Shown here piece after piece: positions 24,789 through 33,932 of a DNA stretch of 64,000 nucleotides. Position 1 is the stretch's first letter, and every line of letters begins with the position of its first letter. A program made the translations under genes and the position numbers. Origin of the DNA: Moheibacter sp035515075 (GTDB lineage: Bacteria; Bacteroidota; Bacteroidia; Flavobacteriales; Weeksellaceae); contig DATJBZ010000009.1 of the NCBI GenBank assembly GCA_035515075.1, positions 83,532 to 147,531 of the forward strand, read 5' to 3'. The notes beneath the pieces are model-generated. The model was not told the origin of the DNA. It ran no database searches and saw only the letters and a list, made by a program, of their open reading frames with translations.

Positions 24789-27251
24789 ATGAAAGTTCAA
24801 TTTTACTTTGCCGAAATCATTTTGCCATTGGCTTTGCCGGGAACTTTTACCTATCATTTCCCGAAAGAAGAATTGCCCCATGTACAAGTTGGCGTGCGTG
24901 TTTCTGTGCCATTTGGTTCCAATAAATTGTACACAGGCATTGTCCATTCCATTCATCAGACGCCTCCCGAATTGTTCAAAACGAAAAGCATCGATGCAGT
25001 TTTGGATGCAGCGCCGATGGTGACTGCACAGCAAATACAATTTTGGGAATGGATCGCGGATTATTACCTGTGCACTTTGGGTGAAGTCTATCGAAATGCT
25101 TTTCCAACGGCCTTGAAGTGGGAAAGTGAAACTTTTGTGAAATTCATGGGCAGCATTGATCAAATTGATAGCGATCTCACTGAAGACGAACGGACAGTGG
25201 TCAATGCGTTGGATAAAAAAGGTTTGTTGTCGGTCAAAGAAATCAGTCAAATCATCGATCCGAAAATGGCGATTCGGGTGATTCAATCCTTGTGGGAAAA
25301 ATCGATTTTGCATTTGGATGAAGTGTTGATTGAGAAATATACGCCCAAAATAGAGTGGTTCATTCGTTTATTGCCCGATTTGAAAGTGGATGAAAGTCGT
25401 TTCAAAGCAGCCATCGAATCCTTAAAAAATGCGCCCAAGCAAAGAGAAATTTTACTGCAATTGATTGTAGAAGAAGCCCAATCGAAAAAGCCGATCAAGG
25501 TGTCGAATTTGATCAAAAAAATGGGCGGTTCTTACGCCTTGTATCGTTCGATGGCTGACAAAGGAATTGTCGAATTGTACGAACGCCAGGTATCGCGAAT
25601 TGAGGAATTGTCGGTGGATACGGAAGATTCGAAAAGTTTGAATGAAGAACAAAATCGGGCTTTGCTTGCCATTGACCAAAGTTTTGAAAAAAAACAAACG
25701 GTGTTGTTGCATGGCGTAACTTCAAGCGGCAAAACGGAAATATACATCAAGCTAATTGAGCGGACCATCGAGGAAGACAAAACCGTGTTGTTTTTATTGC
25801 CAGAAATTTCGATTACAACACAGATGATCGAGCGCATCCGCAAACATTTTGGGGAATGGGTTGGCATTTATCATTCGAAATTCAACCAAAACGAACGCGT
25901 AGAATTGTGGGAGAAAACCTTGAATGGTACGTACAAGATCATTTTGGGCGTTCGCTCCGCTTTGTTTTTGCCTTTTCAGCATTTGGGTTTGGTGATCGTG
26001 GATGAAGAGCATGAGTCAGCATACAAACAAAAGGAATTCAAACCTTATTTTCATGCCAGAGACATGGCGATGGTTTTGGCAAAAATGAATGATGCGCCAG
26101 TGATTTTGGGTTCAGCAACGCCTTCTTTGGAAAGTTACCACAACGCTCAATTGGGCAAGTTTGCTTATGTGGCTTTGACCAAAAGATTTTCAACTGTTCC
26201 TTTGCCAAAGATCGAATTGATCGATTTGCGGATGGAAATGCGCAACAAGGAAATCGAAGGAGACATCAGCCACAAATTGAGCGATGCGATTCGAGCGACC
26301 ATTGAATCTGGCAAACAAGTGTTGATTTTTCAAAATCGCCGGGGTTTTGCACCAATTTTGGAATGTTTGAGTTGTGGGCATTCGCCTTTTTGTCCCAATT
26401 GTGATGTGCCGTTGACTTACCATAAGTTCACGAACTTGTTGAAATGCCATTATTGTGGACACAATCAATCCAAGCCGTTGAGATGTTACCATTGCCAAAG
26501 TGTGGAGTTGACCACCAAGGGAATTGGTACGCAGCAGATTGAACTGCAATTGGAAGCGATCTTTCCTCAATTGAAAATTGCGCGGATGGATGTGGATGCG
26601 ATGCGAAGAAAAAATGCGTACGAAAAAACTTTGGAAGCTTTTGAAGCCCAGGAGATTGATGTGTTAATTGGCACGCAGATGATTGCCAAAGGTTTGGATT
26701 TTTCCAATGTAGGTTTGGTCGGTGTCATTCGGGCAGATTCTTTGTTGAATTTTCCAGATTTCAGAGCGCATGAAAAAGCCTTTCAATTGTTGACGCAAGT
26801 TGCAGGGAGGGCAGGGCGACGTTTCGAACAAGGAAAAGTGTTGATACAAACTTACAATCCTGACCATGAAGTCTTGCAAAATGTGACGCGCTATGATTAT
26901 GAAAAAACGATGAAAGACATTTTATACGAACGAAAAGCCTTCATTTATCCACCCTACATTCGTTTGATCCAATTGACGTTTCGGCATGGACAAGCTGAAA
27001 GAGTTGAAAAAGTCGCCCAAGAATTGGTCAAAATGATGCGGCCGAAATTTGATGACAAATACTTGTTGGGGCCGGAAGAGCCGTCGATCGGGCGGATTCG
27101 AAATCTGTACATCCGCCATGTCTTGATCAAAATTCCAGAAGGCAGTTCGCCTCAAAAAGTAAAACAATATTTGTTAAAATGCATAGAAAGCTTGCATACG
27201 GTCAGTGCATTTCGATCGGTTCGGATTGAAATTGATGTCGATCCATTGTAA
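24789..27251 (+). CDS. priA: Primosomal protein N' (replication restart helicase PriA)
   Basis: 820 aa. The N-terminal DNA-binding domain begins YFAEIILPLALPGTFTYHFP. The helicase core has Walker A GVTSSGKTE (about residue 313), DEEH in VIVDEEHESAYKQ, GSATPSLESY and GTQMIAKGLDF. A zinc-binding insert (about 525-570) has four CxxC pairs: CLSC, CPNC, CHYC, CYHC. PriA reloads DnaB at stalled forks; here it lies 1.3 kb from dnaB, separated by proline dehydrogenase. Converges with prmC with 11 bp between stops. Confidence 0.96.
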   Translation: MKVQFYFAEIILPLALPGTFTYHFPKEELPHVQVGVRVSVPFGSNKLYTGIVHSIHQTPPELFKTKSIDAVLDAAPMVTAQQIQFWEWIADYYLCTLGEVYRNAFPTALKWESETFVKFMGSIDQIDSDLTEDERTVVNALDKKGLLSVKEISQIIDPKMAIRVIQSLWEKSILHLDEVLIEKYTPKIEWFIRLLPDLKVDESRFKAAIESLKNAPKQREILLQLIVEEAQSKKPIKVSNLIKKMGGSYALYRSMADKGIVELYERQVSRIEELSVDTEDSKSLNEEQNRALLAIDQSFEKKQTVLLHGVTSSGKTEIYIKLIERTIEEDKTVLFLLPEISITTQMIERIRKHFGEWVGIYHSKFNQNERVELWEKTLNGTYKIILGVRSALFLPFQHLGLVIVDEEHESAYKQKEFKPYFHARDMAMVLAKMNDAPVILGSATPSLESYHNAQLGKFAYVALTKRFSTVPLPKIELIDLRMEMRNKEIEGDISHKLSDAIRATIESGKQVLIFQNRRGFAPILECLSCGHSPFCPNCDVPLTYHKFTNLLKCHYCGHNQSKPLRCYHCQSVELTTKGIGTQQIELQLEAIFPQLKIARMDVDAMRRKNAYEKTLEAFEAQEIDVLIGTQMIAKGLDFSNVGLVGVIRADSLLNFPDFRAHEKAFQLLTQVAGRAGRRFEQGKVLIQTYNPDHEVLQNVTRYDYEKTMKDILYERKAFIYPPYIRLIQLTFRHGQAERVEKVAQELVKMMRPKFDDKYLLGPEEPSIGRIRNLYIRHVLIKIPEGSSPQKVKQYLLKCIESLHTVSAFRSVRIEIDVDPL

Positions 27252-27262
27252 GAAAAAAACGA

Positions 27263-28120
27263 TTATTTTTTTAGAAGTTCAGCAGAAATGATTCTGAAAT
27301 TTCCTGAAATGTCTTTGATCAATGCTACTTTTTCAAAATTTTCCTCAAAGATTGCTTGAGTTTCTTGTGCCAAATGTTGGTTGATTTCAACAAAGATTTT
27401 TCCATTGGGATTCAAATGTTCTTGAGCAAACGCATTGATTTTTTGATAGAAAATCAACGGATTGTCGTCGGGTACAAACAATGCCATTTCTGGTTCAAAA
27501 TTTTTGACTTGTGCCAACATTTCAGCAGATTCGCTTTGTGCGATATACGGTGGATTGCTCACGATGAAATCGTATTTTCCTAAATTTTCAAAGGGATCTT
27601 TCAAGAAATCAAATGGTTGAAAGTCAATGTTGGTTTGGTGGTAATCTGCATTGATTTGTGCCAAGGCCAATGCTTTTTCAGATACATCAATGGCAGTGAT
27701 TTCGGCGTCGGGCCAATGTTTTTTCAAAACGACCGGAATGCAACCACTGCCGGTGCCGATGTCGAGAATTGTCGCTTTCTTAGGATGAGAAGTTAACAAG
27801 ATTTGTTCGATCAATTCTTCGGTTTCTGGTCTGGGAATCAACACGTTTTCATTGACAAAAAAACGCATGCCGTAAAATTCAGTTTCTCCCAAAATGTATT
27901 GGATCGGTTTTTTCTCTCGCAACAACATCAGCTTGAAAAGGAATTGATTTTTTTTGTCCTCAAATTCATGCCACTCTTCTTCCAAAGCCAATTTCAAGGT
28001 GCTGCTCGGTTTGTCAATGATTTTTTCAGCAATCCAAAAAAATAAATGGTCAATTTCAGCAGGCGAATACAAATGACTCAGTCCTTGGTGGTATTGGTTT
28101 TTGAGTGCAGACAATTTCAT
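27263..28120 (-). CDS. prmC: Release factor glutamine methyltransferase PrmC/HemK
   Basis: Methylates the GGQ glutamine of RF1/RF2 using SAM. 285 aa with the PIQYILGETEFYGMRF and LIPRPETEELIE motifs of the N-terminal half, the SAM loop LDIGTGSGCIPVVL and the catalytic NPPYI (IVSNPPYIAQSE). Its start overlaps the stop of the small membrane protein gene by 4 bp. Confidence 0.95.
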   Translation of the reverse strand: MKLSALKNQYHQGLSHLYSPAEIDHLFFWIAEKIIDKPSSTLKLALEEEWHEFEDKKNQFLFKLMLLREKKPIQYILGETEFYGMRFFVNENVLIPRPETEELIEQILLTSHPKKATILDIGTGSGCIPVVLKKHWPDAEITAIDVSEKALALAQINADYHQTNIDFQPFDFLKDPFENLGKYDFIVSNPPYIAQSESAEMLAQVKNFEPEMALFVPDDNPLIFYQKINAFAQEHLNPNGKIFVEINQHLAQETQAIFEENFEKVALIKDISGNFRIISAELLKK

Positions 28121-28314
28121 TTTCTGTAGGCTTTGATCAATTGGATCAACTTTCTCAAATTGATGTAAGTGAATAGGATGAAGAAGCCGAAGACGAAATA
28201 TTCGAAGTAGCCGTTATCGCCACCTGCCAAAATGGTGTAACGCATGTAGACCACGAAAATACTCGCCAGAACGATGAGGATATACAAGACAATCCAAAGC
28301 AATTTTTTGTTCAT
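28117..28314 (-). CDS. Small two-helix membrane protein
   Basis: 65 aa with two membrane helices (about 4-24 and 37-53) joined by a short loop containing AGGDNGYFEYF, and a basic C-terminal tail (KLIQLIKAYRK). It is coupled to prmC by an ATGA overlap and follows the barrel protein gene by 9 bp. I do not recognise the family; the operon position and clean hydrophobic pattern support it as a real gene. Confidence 0.65.
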   Translation of the reverse strand: MNKKLLWIVLYILIVLASIFVVYMRYTILAGGDNGYFEYFVFGFFILFTYINLRKLIQLIKAYRK

Positions 28315-28323
28315 TTTTTTTAA

Positions 28324-28857
28324 TTATAAAGCGATGCTGACACCGATGATAGGGCGCAAACCGCTGGAGAAAATACTGGAAGAATTGTTTTCGTACAATA
28401 CGTTGTACATCACACCAGTGAAAAACTGTATTGGACCGGTCGTTCGGTAACCACCACCCAACCATAGTGCACTGTCATCAAAATTGTGTGAGCTGTTGCC
28501 GTAAACAGATGATTTGTGTTTTTGGTTGCCCGTATAGTATTCGTAATGTGCTCTTAAAAAAAGTTGTTGGATCGGATAAACATTGACGTAAGGGCCGATA
28601 TTGAATAAGTTTTGTTGGTAATTGCCCCATTTGGCATACTGGTAACCCGTGGTGATGCCCGTTTCAATCTGAGGTGAAATGGCATAGCCAACAAAAGGCG
28701 AGATATTGAAATCCATGCGGTCATTGCTACCAAAAGAAAGTCCAATGCCACCCCCCATTCTCCAATTGCTCGGTGTATGGTTTGTGCTGTTCATTTGGAT
28801 TTGCGCCAAAGAAAAGTATCCCAAGAAAATCAGTGTGATGAGAAAGTATTTTTTCAT
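28324..28857 (-). CDS. Small outer-membrane beta-barrel protein
   Basis: 177 aa with a signal peptide ending at SLAQ. About eight amphipathic beta strands (GGGIGLSFGS, ISPFVGYAIS, ETGITTGYQYA, FLRAHYEYYTG, LWLGGGYRT, QFFTGVMYNVLY, RPIIGVSIAL) suggest an 8-stranded barrel. It is first in an operon with the two-helix protein and prmC. A -7-like TATTTTTA lies 4 nt before the ATG (28862-28869). Function unknown. Confidence 0.75.
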   Translation of the reverse strand: MKKYFLITLIFLGYFSLAQIQMNSTNHTPSNWRMGGGIGLSFGSNDRMDFNISPFVGYAISPQIETGITTGYQYAKWGNYQQNLFNIGPYVNVYPIQQLFLRAHYEYYTGNQKHKSSVYGNSSHNFDDSALWLGGGYRTTGPIQFFTGVMYNVLYENNSSSIFSSGLRPIIGVSIAL

Positions 28858-28913
28858 GGTGTAAAAATATCAAATCTTCGGCAAAACAGCACCATGATTT
28901 ATGACGCCTCAAC

Positions 28914-29243
28914 TCAACCGCCGACTCTTTTGACTTTGAAACCTTGTTTTTGCAAATATTCCATGATTTTGTCTCGGTAATCTCCTTGGATGATGATTTT
29001 TTCGTCCTTGTAAGAACCGCCTACACTCAATAGTTTTTTCAATTCTTGGGTCAAAATTTTGAAATCTTTGTCCGCACCGGTGTAACCTTCCAAAATGGTT
29101 TGAGGTTTTCCTTTGCGTTTTTCGTATTTGCAAAGAATGGGTTCGTCCTGTATCCAGAGTCCAGTTTCATGATTGGAAGTGTCCTCTTGTTCAGAAAGGA
29201 CATGATCAGGAAATAAGTTCTTCAATTGGTCTTGTAAATCCAT
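28914..29243 (-). CDS. yciH: SUI1/eIF1-family translation factor (YciH-like)
   Basis: 109 aa. The C-terminal SUI1 domain contains RKGKPQTILEGYTG, LKKLLSVGGSYKDEKIIIQGD and YLQKQGFKVKRVGG, matching the eIF1 core; about 40 N-terminal residues precede it. E. coli YciH affects start-site fidelity on leaderless and other unusual mRNAs. The gene itself has a promoter geometry that predicts a leaderless transcript. Confidence 0.9.
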   Translation of the reverse strand: MDLQDQLKNLFPDHVLSEQEDTSNHETGLWIQDEPILCKYEKRKGKPQTILEGYTGADKDFKILTQELKKLLSVGGSYKDEKIIIQGDYRDKIMEYLQKQGFKVKRVGG

Positions 29244-29247
29244 GGAG

Positions 29248-29255
29248 CAAAATTA
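29248..29255 (-). promoter_or_regulatory. -7 element (TAATTTTG) of the SUI1 gene, leaderless geometry
   Basis: Exact TAnnTTTG on the minus strand with CTCC (4 nt) between it and the ATG. Confidence 0.7.
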
Positions 29256-29335
29256 AATGGTTTTGGGCAATATATAAAATTCATCCAAAAGAAAATAAAT
29301 GCGCTGAAAATTGTAATTTAGCCAAAAAAATAAAG

Positions 29336-29770
29336 ATGGGTGTAGCAGATATCTTATTCAAAAAAAGAAGAGAATTGGCAGAGAAGAATTTGAAAGAAGG
29401 CCAAGACTTCTTGGCAGAAAATGCAAAGAAGGAAGGTGTAATCGCGTTGGAAAGCGGATTGCAATATAAAATTCTTACGGAAGGAACGGGAGAAAAGCCA
29501 CAAGTCTCGAGCACCGTCAAGTGCCATTACCATGGAACAACGATCAGTGGCGCTGTTTTTGACAGTTCAGTTAACCGTGGCGTGCCAGCGAGTTTCCCTT
29601 TGAATCGTGTGATTACAGGATGGACAGAAGGTTTGCAGTTAATGCCTGTAGGCAGCAAGTTTGTGTTTTACATTCCGCCGCATTTGGCCTATGGTGAAGA
29701 GCAAATTAGCAAAGAGATTGGCCCCAACAGCACTTTGATTTTTGAAGTAGAATTGTTGGGAATCCAATAA
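29336..29770 (+). CDS. FKBP-type peptidyl-prolyl cis-trans isomerase
   Basis: 144 aa. A short helical N-terminal segment rich in Lys/Glu (FKKRRELAEKNLKEGQDFLAENAKKEG) precedes a complete FKBP domain: GLQYKILTEGTGEKP, VKCHYHGTTISGAVFDSS, ITGWTEGLQLMPVGSKF and FYIPPHLAYGE. No signal peptide, so cytoplasmic. Followed 24 bp later by the Pmp3-like gene. Confidence 0.92.
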   Translation: MGVADILFKKRRELAEKNLKEGQDFLAENAKKEGVIALESGLQYKILTEGTGEKPQVSSTVKCHYHGTTISGAVFDSSVNRGVPASFPLNRVITGWTEGLQLMPVGSKFVFYIPPHLAYGEEQISKEIGPNSTLIFEVELLGIQ

Positions 29771-29794
29771 GTTTACACTTTTTAAAGACAATCA

Positions 29795-29956
29795 ATGAGT
29801 TTAGGAAGAGTGATTTTGTCCGTCTTATTTCCGCCCTTGGCGGTGTTGGACAAAGGATGTGGTTCGGTGTTGATCGTGGCTTTGTTGACCATTTTGGGCT
29901 GGGTGCCTGGTGTCATTGCCGCTTTGATTATTTTAAACAATCCCAAGTACAAATAA
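29795..29956 (+). CDS. Pmp3/YqaE-family (UPF0057) membrane peptide
   Basis: 53 aa, missed by long-ORF searches. It has the two-helix Pmp3 pattern: ILSVLFPPLAVLDKGCG in the first helix and loop, then LLTILGWVPGVIAALIIL and a short polar end NNPKYK. Family members are stress-induced membrane peptides that influence membrane potential. The gene lies between the FKBP gene (24 bp) and lipB (22 bp), on the same strand. Confidence 0.9.
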   Translation: MSLGRVILSVLFPPLAVLDKGCGSVLIVALLTILGWVPGVIAALIILNNPKYK

Positions 29957-29978
29957 CTGATTCAAAGAAATTACCACC

Positions 29979-30710
29979 ATGTTAAAAGTCATGCAAAACA
30001 AGCAAGTTCAATTCAAAGATTGGGGCATTGCCCAAGATTATGAAGAAATTTGGGCCGAACAGGAAAAGCTGTTGGCTGACAACTTGGCCATCAAATCGGC
30101 CAATCGTGCCAAAGAAAAAGCAGGGGATCCTAAATTGGAAATGACCCACAATCATTTGTTTTTTGTAGAACATCCGCATGTTTATACTTTGGGCAGGAGC
30201 GGTCATTTGGAAAATTTGTTGGCGAGTCAAGCGTTTTTGGACCAAATTGAAGCGACTTTTGTCAAAACCAATCGGGGAGGAGACATTACTTACCATGGCC
30301 CTGAGCAATTGGTGGGCTATCCGGTGTTGGATTTGGAAAACTTTAAATCGGACATCCATTGGTACATGCGCAATTTGGAAGAAATCATCATCCGTACTTT
30401 GGCGGATTTTGGCTTGGCGTCAGAACGGTCAAAAGGCGAAACGGGTGTTTGGTTAGACGTCGGTAAAAGTTCTGCGCGAAAGATTTGTGCGATGGGCGTG
30501 AAAGCTTCTCGGTGGGTGACGATTCATGGTTTTGCGTTGAATGTCAATCCGGACATGCGGTACTTTGATTACATCGTTCCTTGCGGGATTCAGGACAAAG
30601 CAGTGACTTCAATGGAAATAGAGCTGGGCGAAAAAGTGTCCATGGATCGGGTGAAAAAATCGGTTTTGAAACATTTTGAAGCTGTTTTCGAAGCTGAAAT
30701 GATTTTTTAA
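29979..30710 (+). CDS. lipB: Octanoyl-[ACP]:protein N-octanoyltransferase LipB
   Basis: Transfers octanoate from ACP to lipoyl domains, the first step of lipoate synthesis. 243 aa with RGGDITYHGPEQLVGYPV, the catalytic Lys in GVKASRWVTIHGFALNV and the catalytic Cys in YIVPCGI. The start may be the ATG at 29979 or the one at 29991 (MQNKQVQF). LipA is not adjacent. Confidence 0.94.
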   Translation: MLKVMQNKQVQFKDWGIAQDYEEIWAEQEKLLADNLAIKSANRAKEKAGDPKLEMTHNHLFFVEHPHVYTLGRSGHLENLLASQAFLDQIEATFVKTNRGGDITYHGPEQLVGYPVLDLENFKSDIHWYMRNLEEIIIRTLADFGLASERSKGETGVWLDVGKSSARKICAMGVKASRWVTIHGFALNVNPDMRYFDYIVPCGIQDKAVTSMEIELGEKVSMDRVKKSVLKHFEAVFEAEMIF

Positions 30711-30723
30711 TAAGCAATCTTCT

Positions 30724-31356
30724 CTACAGTAAATTATTTTCAGCCGCAATTTTGACCAATTCGGCCATGTTTTTTGCTTTGAATTTTTGCAAAAGATTTC
30801 TTCGGTGGGTTTCTACTGTAATGACAGAAATGAATAAGTTTTCAGCAATTTCAACAGAAGTTTTTCCCAAAGAGATCGAATGAAGGATTTGTTGTTCCCT
30901 TTTGGTCAAGCGAGGAAGTTCGTACTGTTGGGGTGCTGGACGCAGCATGATTTGTTGGACTTCTTTGCTCAAAGCCAAATCTCCACGGCTTGCATTGTCG
31001 ATGCATTGCAAGATTTCAGCCGCATCTGCATTTTTCAGAATGTATCCATTGCCACCATTTTCCAAAAATCGAAAGATGATACTTCGTTCAGCTTGGTTGC
31101 TGAATCCGAGGACAATGATTTTTGGGAATTTCTGTTTGATGCGTTGGCAGAAATCCAAACCGCTTCCATCGCTTAAGACGATGTCGAGCAAGACAATGTC
31201 AATTTTGTTTTCATGGATGAAATCCAGTGCTGCTTTTCCTTTGGTAAAAGAGAAAATTTGGAATTGTTTGTCTTGGTTCAAGAAGGATTTCAAACCTTCC
31301 AAAACCATGGGATGGTCATCTATGATGACTAATTTTAATAAATCTTGCTCATACAT
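30724..31356 (-). CDS. NarL/LuxR-type response regulator
   Basis: 211 aa from MYEQDLLKLVIIDDHP. The receiver domain has the DD pair in VIIDDHPMV and the phospho-acceptor Asp near residue 57 (IVLLDIVLSDGSG). The C-terminal LuxR helix-turn-helix contains LTKREQQILHSISLGKTSVE and VETHRRNLLQKF. The ATG overlaps the kinase stop by 8 bp (ATGTATGA), so the pair is translationally coupled. No target gene can be inferred. Confidence 0.93.
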   Translation of the reverse strand: MYEQDLLKLVIIDDHPMVLEGLKSFLNQDKQFQIFSFTKGKAALDFIHENKIDIVLLDIVLSDGSGLDFCQRIKQKFPKIIVLGFSNQAERSIIFRFLENGGNGYILKNADAAEILQCIDNASRGDLALSKEVQQIMLRPAPQQYELPRLTKREQQILHSISLGKTSVEIAENLFISVITVETHRRNLLQKFKAKNMAELVKIAAENNLL

Positions 31357-33310
31357 AGCATTCGATATTGATGGTGGTTCCTTTGCCAATTTCTGATTGG
31401 ATGTCAACCGTTCCGTTGATCAATTGTGTGCGGTTTTTGATGTTTTTGATGCCCAATCCATACACGGTTTTTTTGCTGTCAAAGCCAACTCCATCGTCTT
31501 CCACTGTCAAGTTGAGCAATTGGTCATGCTGGCTGATTTGGACGATGACATTGTTGGCCTGGGCGTATTTGATGATGTTGCTGATGCTTTCTTGGGCAAT
31601 TCGATAGATGGAAAGTTGCACTTTGAATGGAATTTTTTGGTCGAGGTTGAACGCTTCAAATTGGATGTGAAACTGCTTCTGTGACATGGATTCGCAGAGT
31701 TCTTTCAGCGCAACTTCCAAGCCGAGGTTTTTCAATGTTTCTGGCATGAGGTTTCTGGAGATTCTCCGCATTTCAATAATGGATTTGTCCAGTTTTTCTA
31801 AAATGTCACTCGCATATTCACTTTCTTCTTTTGAAATCGACATCCGTATATTGGCGAGCATTCCGCCGATGCTGTCGTGTAAGTCTTGTGCAATGCGTTG
31901 TCTTTCTTGTTCTTCTCCTTTTAGGATGGCTTGAGTGGCTTCGTATTTTCTTTGTCTTTTGATGTGCAACAATTCTTGCTGGTGGTTGATGTTGATTTGG
32001 TTGTTCAGCTGTTTTTGATTCTGGTAAGTTCGGTAAATCAGAAAAACAATCACCAAGCTCAACAGCAGTGCAATGGCCAAAAAGGTAATGCGCTGACTGT
32101 TGCTTTGGTTGAGGTGCTCATTTTCTTTTTTCTCCAATTCTAAAAGGTCAATAGTTTGTTGTTTTTCGGTGGTTTGGTGCAAAACATCCAATTCTTTCAT
32201 TTTTTCCAATAGCTTGATTTGTTGTAAACTATCGCCCAAAGCACTGGACTTTTTCGTCCATTCGTAGGCTTCTTTGTAGTTGTTCAAAACTTCATTCACA
32301 GCCGCCAATTGAGTGTAAGTGATTCTGCGGTTGACGGCTTCTTTGCCCAAGATATTTTCTTCCAAAATGAATTCCAATTGTGCCTTGGCTTTTGGATAAT
32401 CTTTTTGCATCAGATGAATGTTGTATTTTCGAAAGTAGAGCATGTGCAGCATCCTGTTTTGCTTTCTTTTGGTAGCCAATTTTTCTCCTTTTTCTAAACT
32501 AATCAAAGCCTGGTTGTAGTTTTGTTTGGTGGTATGGAACAAGGCTTCTTGGTAATAATAATTGGGATAATGTTGGGAATTGGGGTAATTTTCGATGATG
32601 TTTTCGGCTTTGTCCAAATAGATTTTGGCGGATGCACTATCGGGCTTGTAGCAATAGTTGCTGACCAAATTCAAATAGGTAAGCAGTTCTGAAGTGCTTT
32701 CATCTGGCATTTTTTTCAATTCATCTAAAGCTTTTAGATGGTATTCCTCTGCAGTTTCAAATTGTCCAACAGACATGAAAGTCAGTCCAGTTTGTGTGTA
32801 AAAAAAAGCCAAAAGCTCCGAATCTCCGGATTCTTTGCTGATGGGAATGCATTGGTCCACCAGTGTTTTGACCATGAAATCATATCCTTTGTCTTCTACT
32901 TGTAGGTAAGCGAAATTGTACAAAGCTTTGACGAGCAATTTTTGATTTTTTTCGTTTTTATTGAATGCGTCAATTGCCGTTTTATAATGTTGTATCGCTA
33001 ATTTTTTGTCACCTTGGTGGGCGTAATGAATGGCTTGGTAATAAGCCAAAACACCTTGGTCCAAAAGTTTTTTTTGGGAGGACGATTGGACTTTTTCAAG
33101 CGCTTGCTTACTTTTATCACTTTCGGTTTGCGCCCAATATTCGGACAGCAAAAGATAATTGTACAAACGTTCTTTTTCGTTTGAACTGAACTCTATGTTG
33201 TGATGGATTTCTTCCAAATATTTGGCTTCATCCAATGGGATGAGTGTTTGGGCATGCAAAGCCATTGACAAAGCCAGAGTGAAGAGCATCGATACCAGAA
33301 TTTTCAACAT
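31349..33310 (-). CDS. TPR-containing sensor histidine kinase (HisKA_3/NarX type)
   Basis: 653 aa from MLKILVSMLF (signal peptide ending at LHAQ); the frame upstream of that is not convincing. A periplasmic region of about 380 residues consists of TPR-like helical repeats (e.g. FETAEEYHLKALDEL, YNQALISLEKGEKLA). One membrane helix follows (about 403-425), then a coiled coil, the HisKA_3 box QDLHDSIGGMLANI (His about 478) and an ATPase domain with EDDGVGFD and YGLGIKNIKNRTQLING. The ligand is unknown; the TPR sensor suggests that it detects a protein or peptide. Confidence 0.92.
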   Translation of the reverse strand: MLKILVSMLFTLALSMALHAQTLIPLDEAKYLEEIHHNIEFSSNEKERLYNYLLLSEYWAQTESDKSKQALEKVQSSSQKKLLDQGVLAYYQAIHYAHQGDKKLAIQHYKTAIDAFNKNEKNQKLLVKALYNFAYLQVEDKGYDFMVKTLVDQCIPISKESGDSELLAFFYTQTGLTFMSVGQFETAEEYHLKALDELKKMPDESTSELLTYLNLVSNYCYKPDSASAKIYLDKAENIIENYPNSQHYPNYYYQEALFHTTKQNYNQALISLEKGEKLATKRKQNRMLHMLYFRKYNIHLMQKDYPKAKAQLEFILEENILGKEAVNRRITYTQLAAVNEVLNNYKEAYEWTKKSSALGDSLQQIKLLEKMKELDVLHQTTEKQQTIDLLELEKKENEHLNQSNSQRITFLAIALLLSLVIVFLIYRTYQNQKQLNNQININHQQELLHIKRQRKYEATQAILKGEEQERQRIAQDLHDSIGGMLANIRMSISKEESEYASDILEKLDKSIIEMRRISRNLMPETLKNLGLEVALKELCESMSQKQFHIQFEAFNLDQKIPFKVQLSIYRIAQESISNIIKYAQANNVIVQISQHDQLLNLTVEDDGVGFDSKKTVYGLGIKNIKNRTQLINGTVDIQSEIGKGTTINIECYV

Positions 33311-33469
33311 GAAGTGGCGTGTTAATTTGCAAATATCATAAAAAAACCAAGCTGTTGAACTGTGCTGGAAAAAATCATGGTTTACCCTTAGAAAAAAAAT
33401 CAAGGTATTCTATGATTGTCCTTTTTTTATATTTCATTGAAATTTGCTGCAATAATTACACAAATAAAA

Positions 33470-33931
33470 ATGAACAAAATGAAGAAAAGAATTGTTTTTG
33501 TAGGCATTTTATCGATGATGATGTTGGGAACAACATCAACAAGTTGTAGCAGTGATGACAATGGATACGAAGAGTTGACTAAAGGATCGGTTGATGTCGT
33601 TGTAGGAACTTATGTTGGGACATTGAATGCCAACATCGTTGATGCAGATGCGTCTGTTTGGTATGATGCAGTCATTCTAGTGACCAAGGATGGAGAAGGG
33701 CGCATGAAAGTGTCAGCGCAACCAGGTCAACCTTATTCATCAGTGACCCCCAAGACGTTTACCGTTGAGTCGTCCTATATCTATGAAGACAATACGTATG
33801 ATGTCTTGAGTTTGATAGGTAGTTTAGAAGGTTATTTTACTTATACGGGCGCAAACAAGAATTTGTCGATTTTTACCCAGAAACAATCGGAAACAGACAT
33901 TAGTTATTCTTTTGAAGGAACAAAACAATAA
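33470..33931 (+). CDS. Hypothetical lipoprotein (about 153 aa)
   Basis: Starts at MNKMKKRIVFVGIL (or 3 codons later). The signal peptide ends in TSTSC followed by SSDDNG, a lipoprotein sequence with an acidic sorting stretch typical for surface-exposed lipoproteins of this phylum. The remainder is beta-rich (SVDVVVGTYVGTLNA, WYDAVILVTKDGEGRMKV) with no Cys and no known motif. It precedes the OmpA-like gene by 1 bp, so the two form an operon. I do not recognise the family. Confidence 0.75.
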   Translation: MNKMKKRIVFVGILSMMMLGTTSTSCSSDDNGYEELTKGSVDVVVGTYVGTLNANIVDADASVWYDAVILVTKDGEGRMKVSAQPGQPYSSVTPKTFTVESSYIYEDNTYDVLSLIGSLEGYFTYTGANKNLSIFTQKQSETDISYSFEGTKQ

Positions 33932-33932
33932 G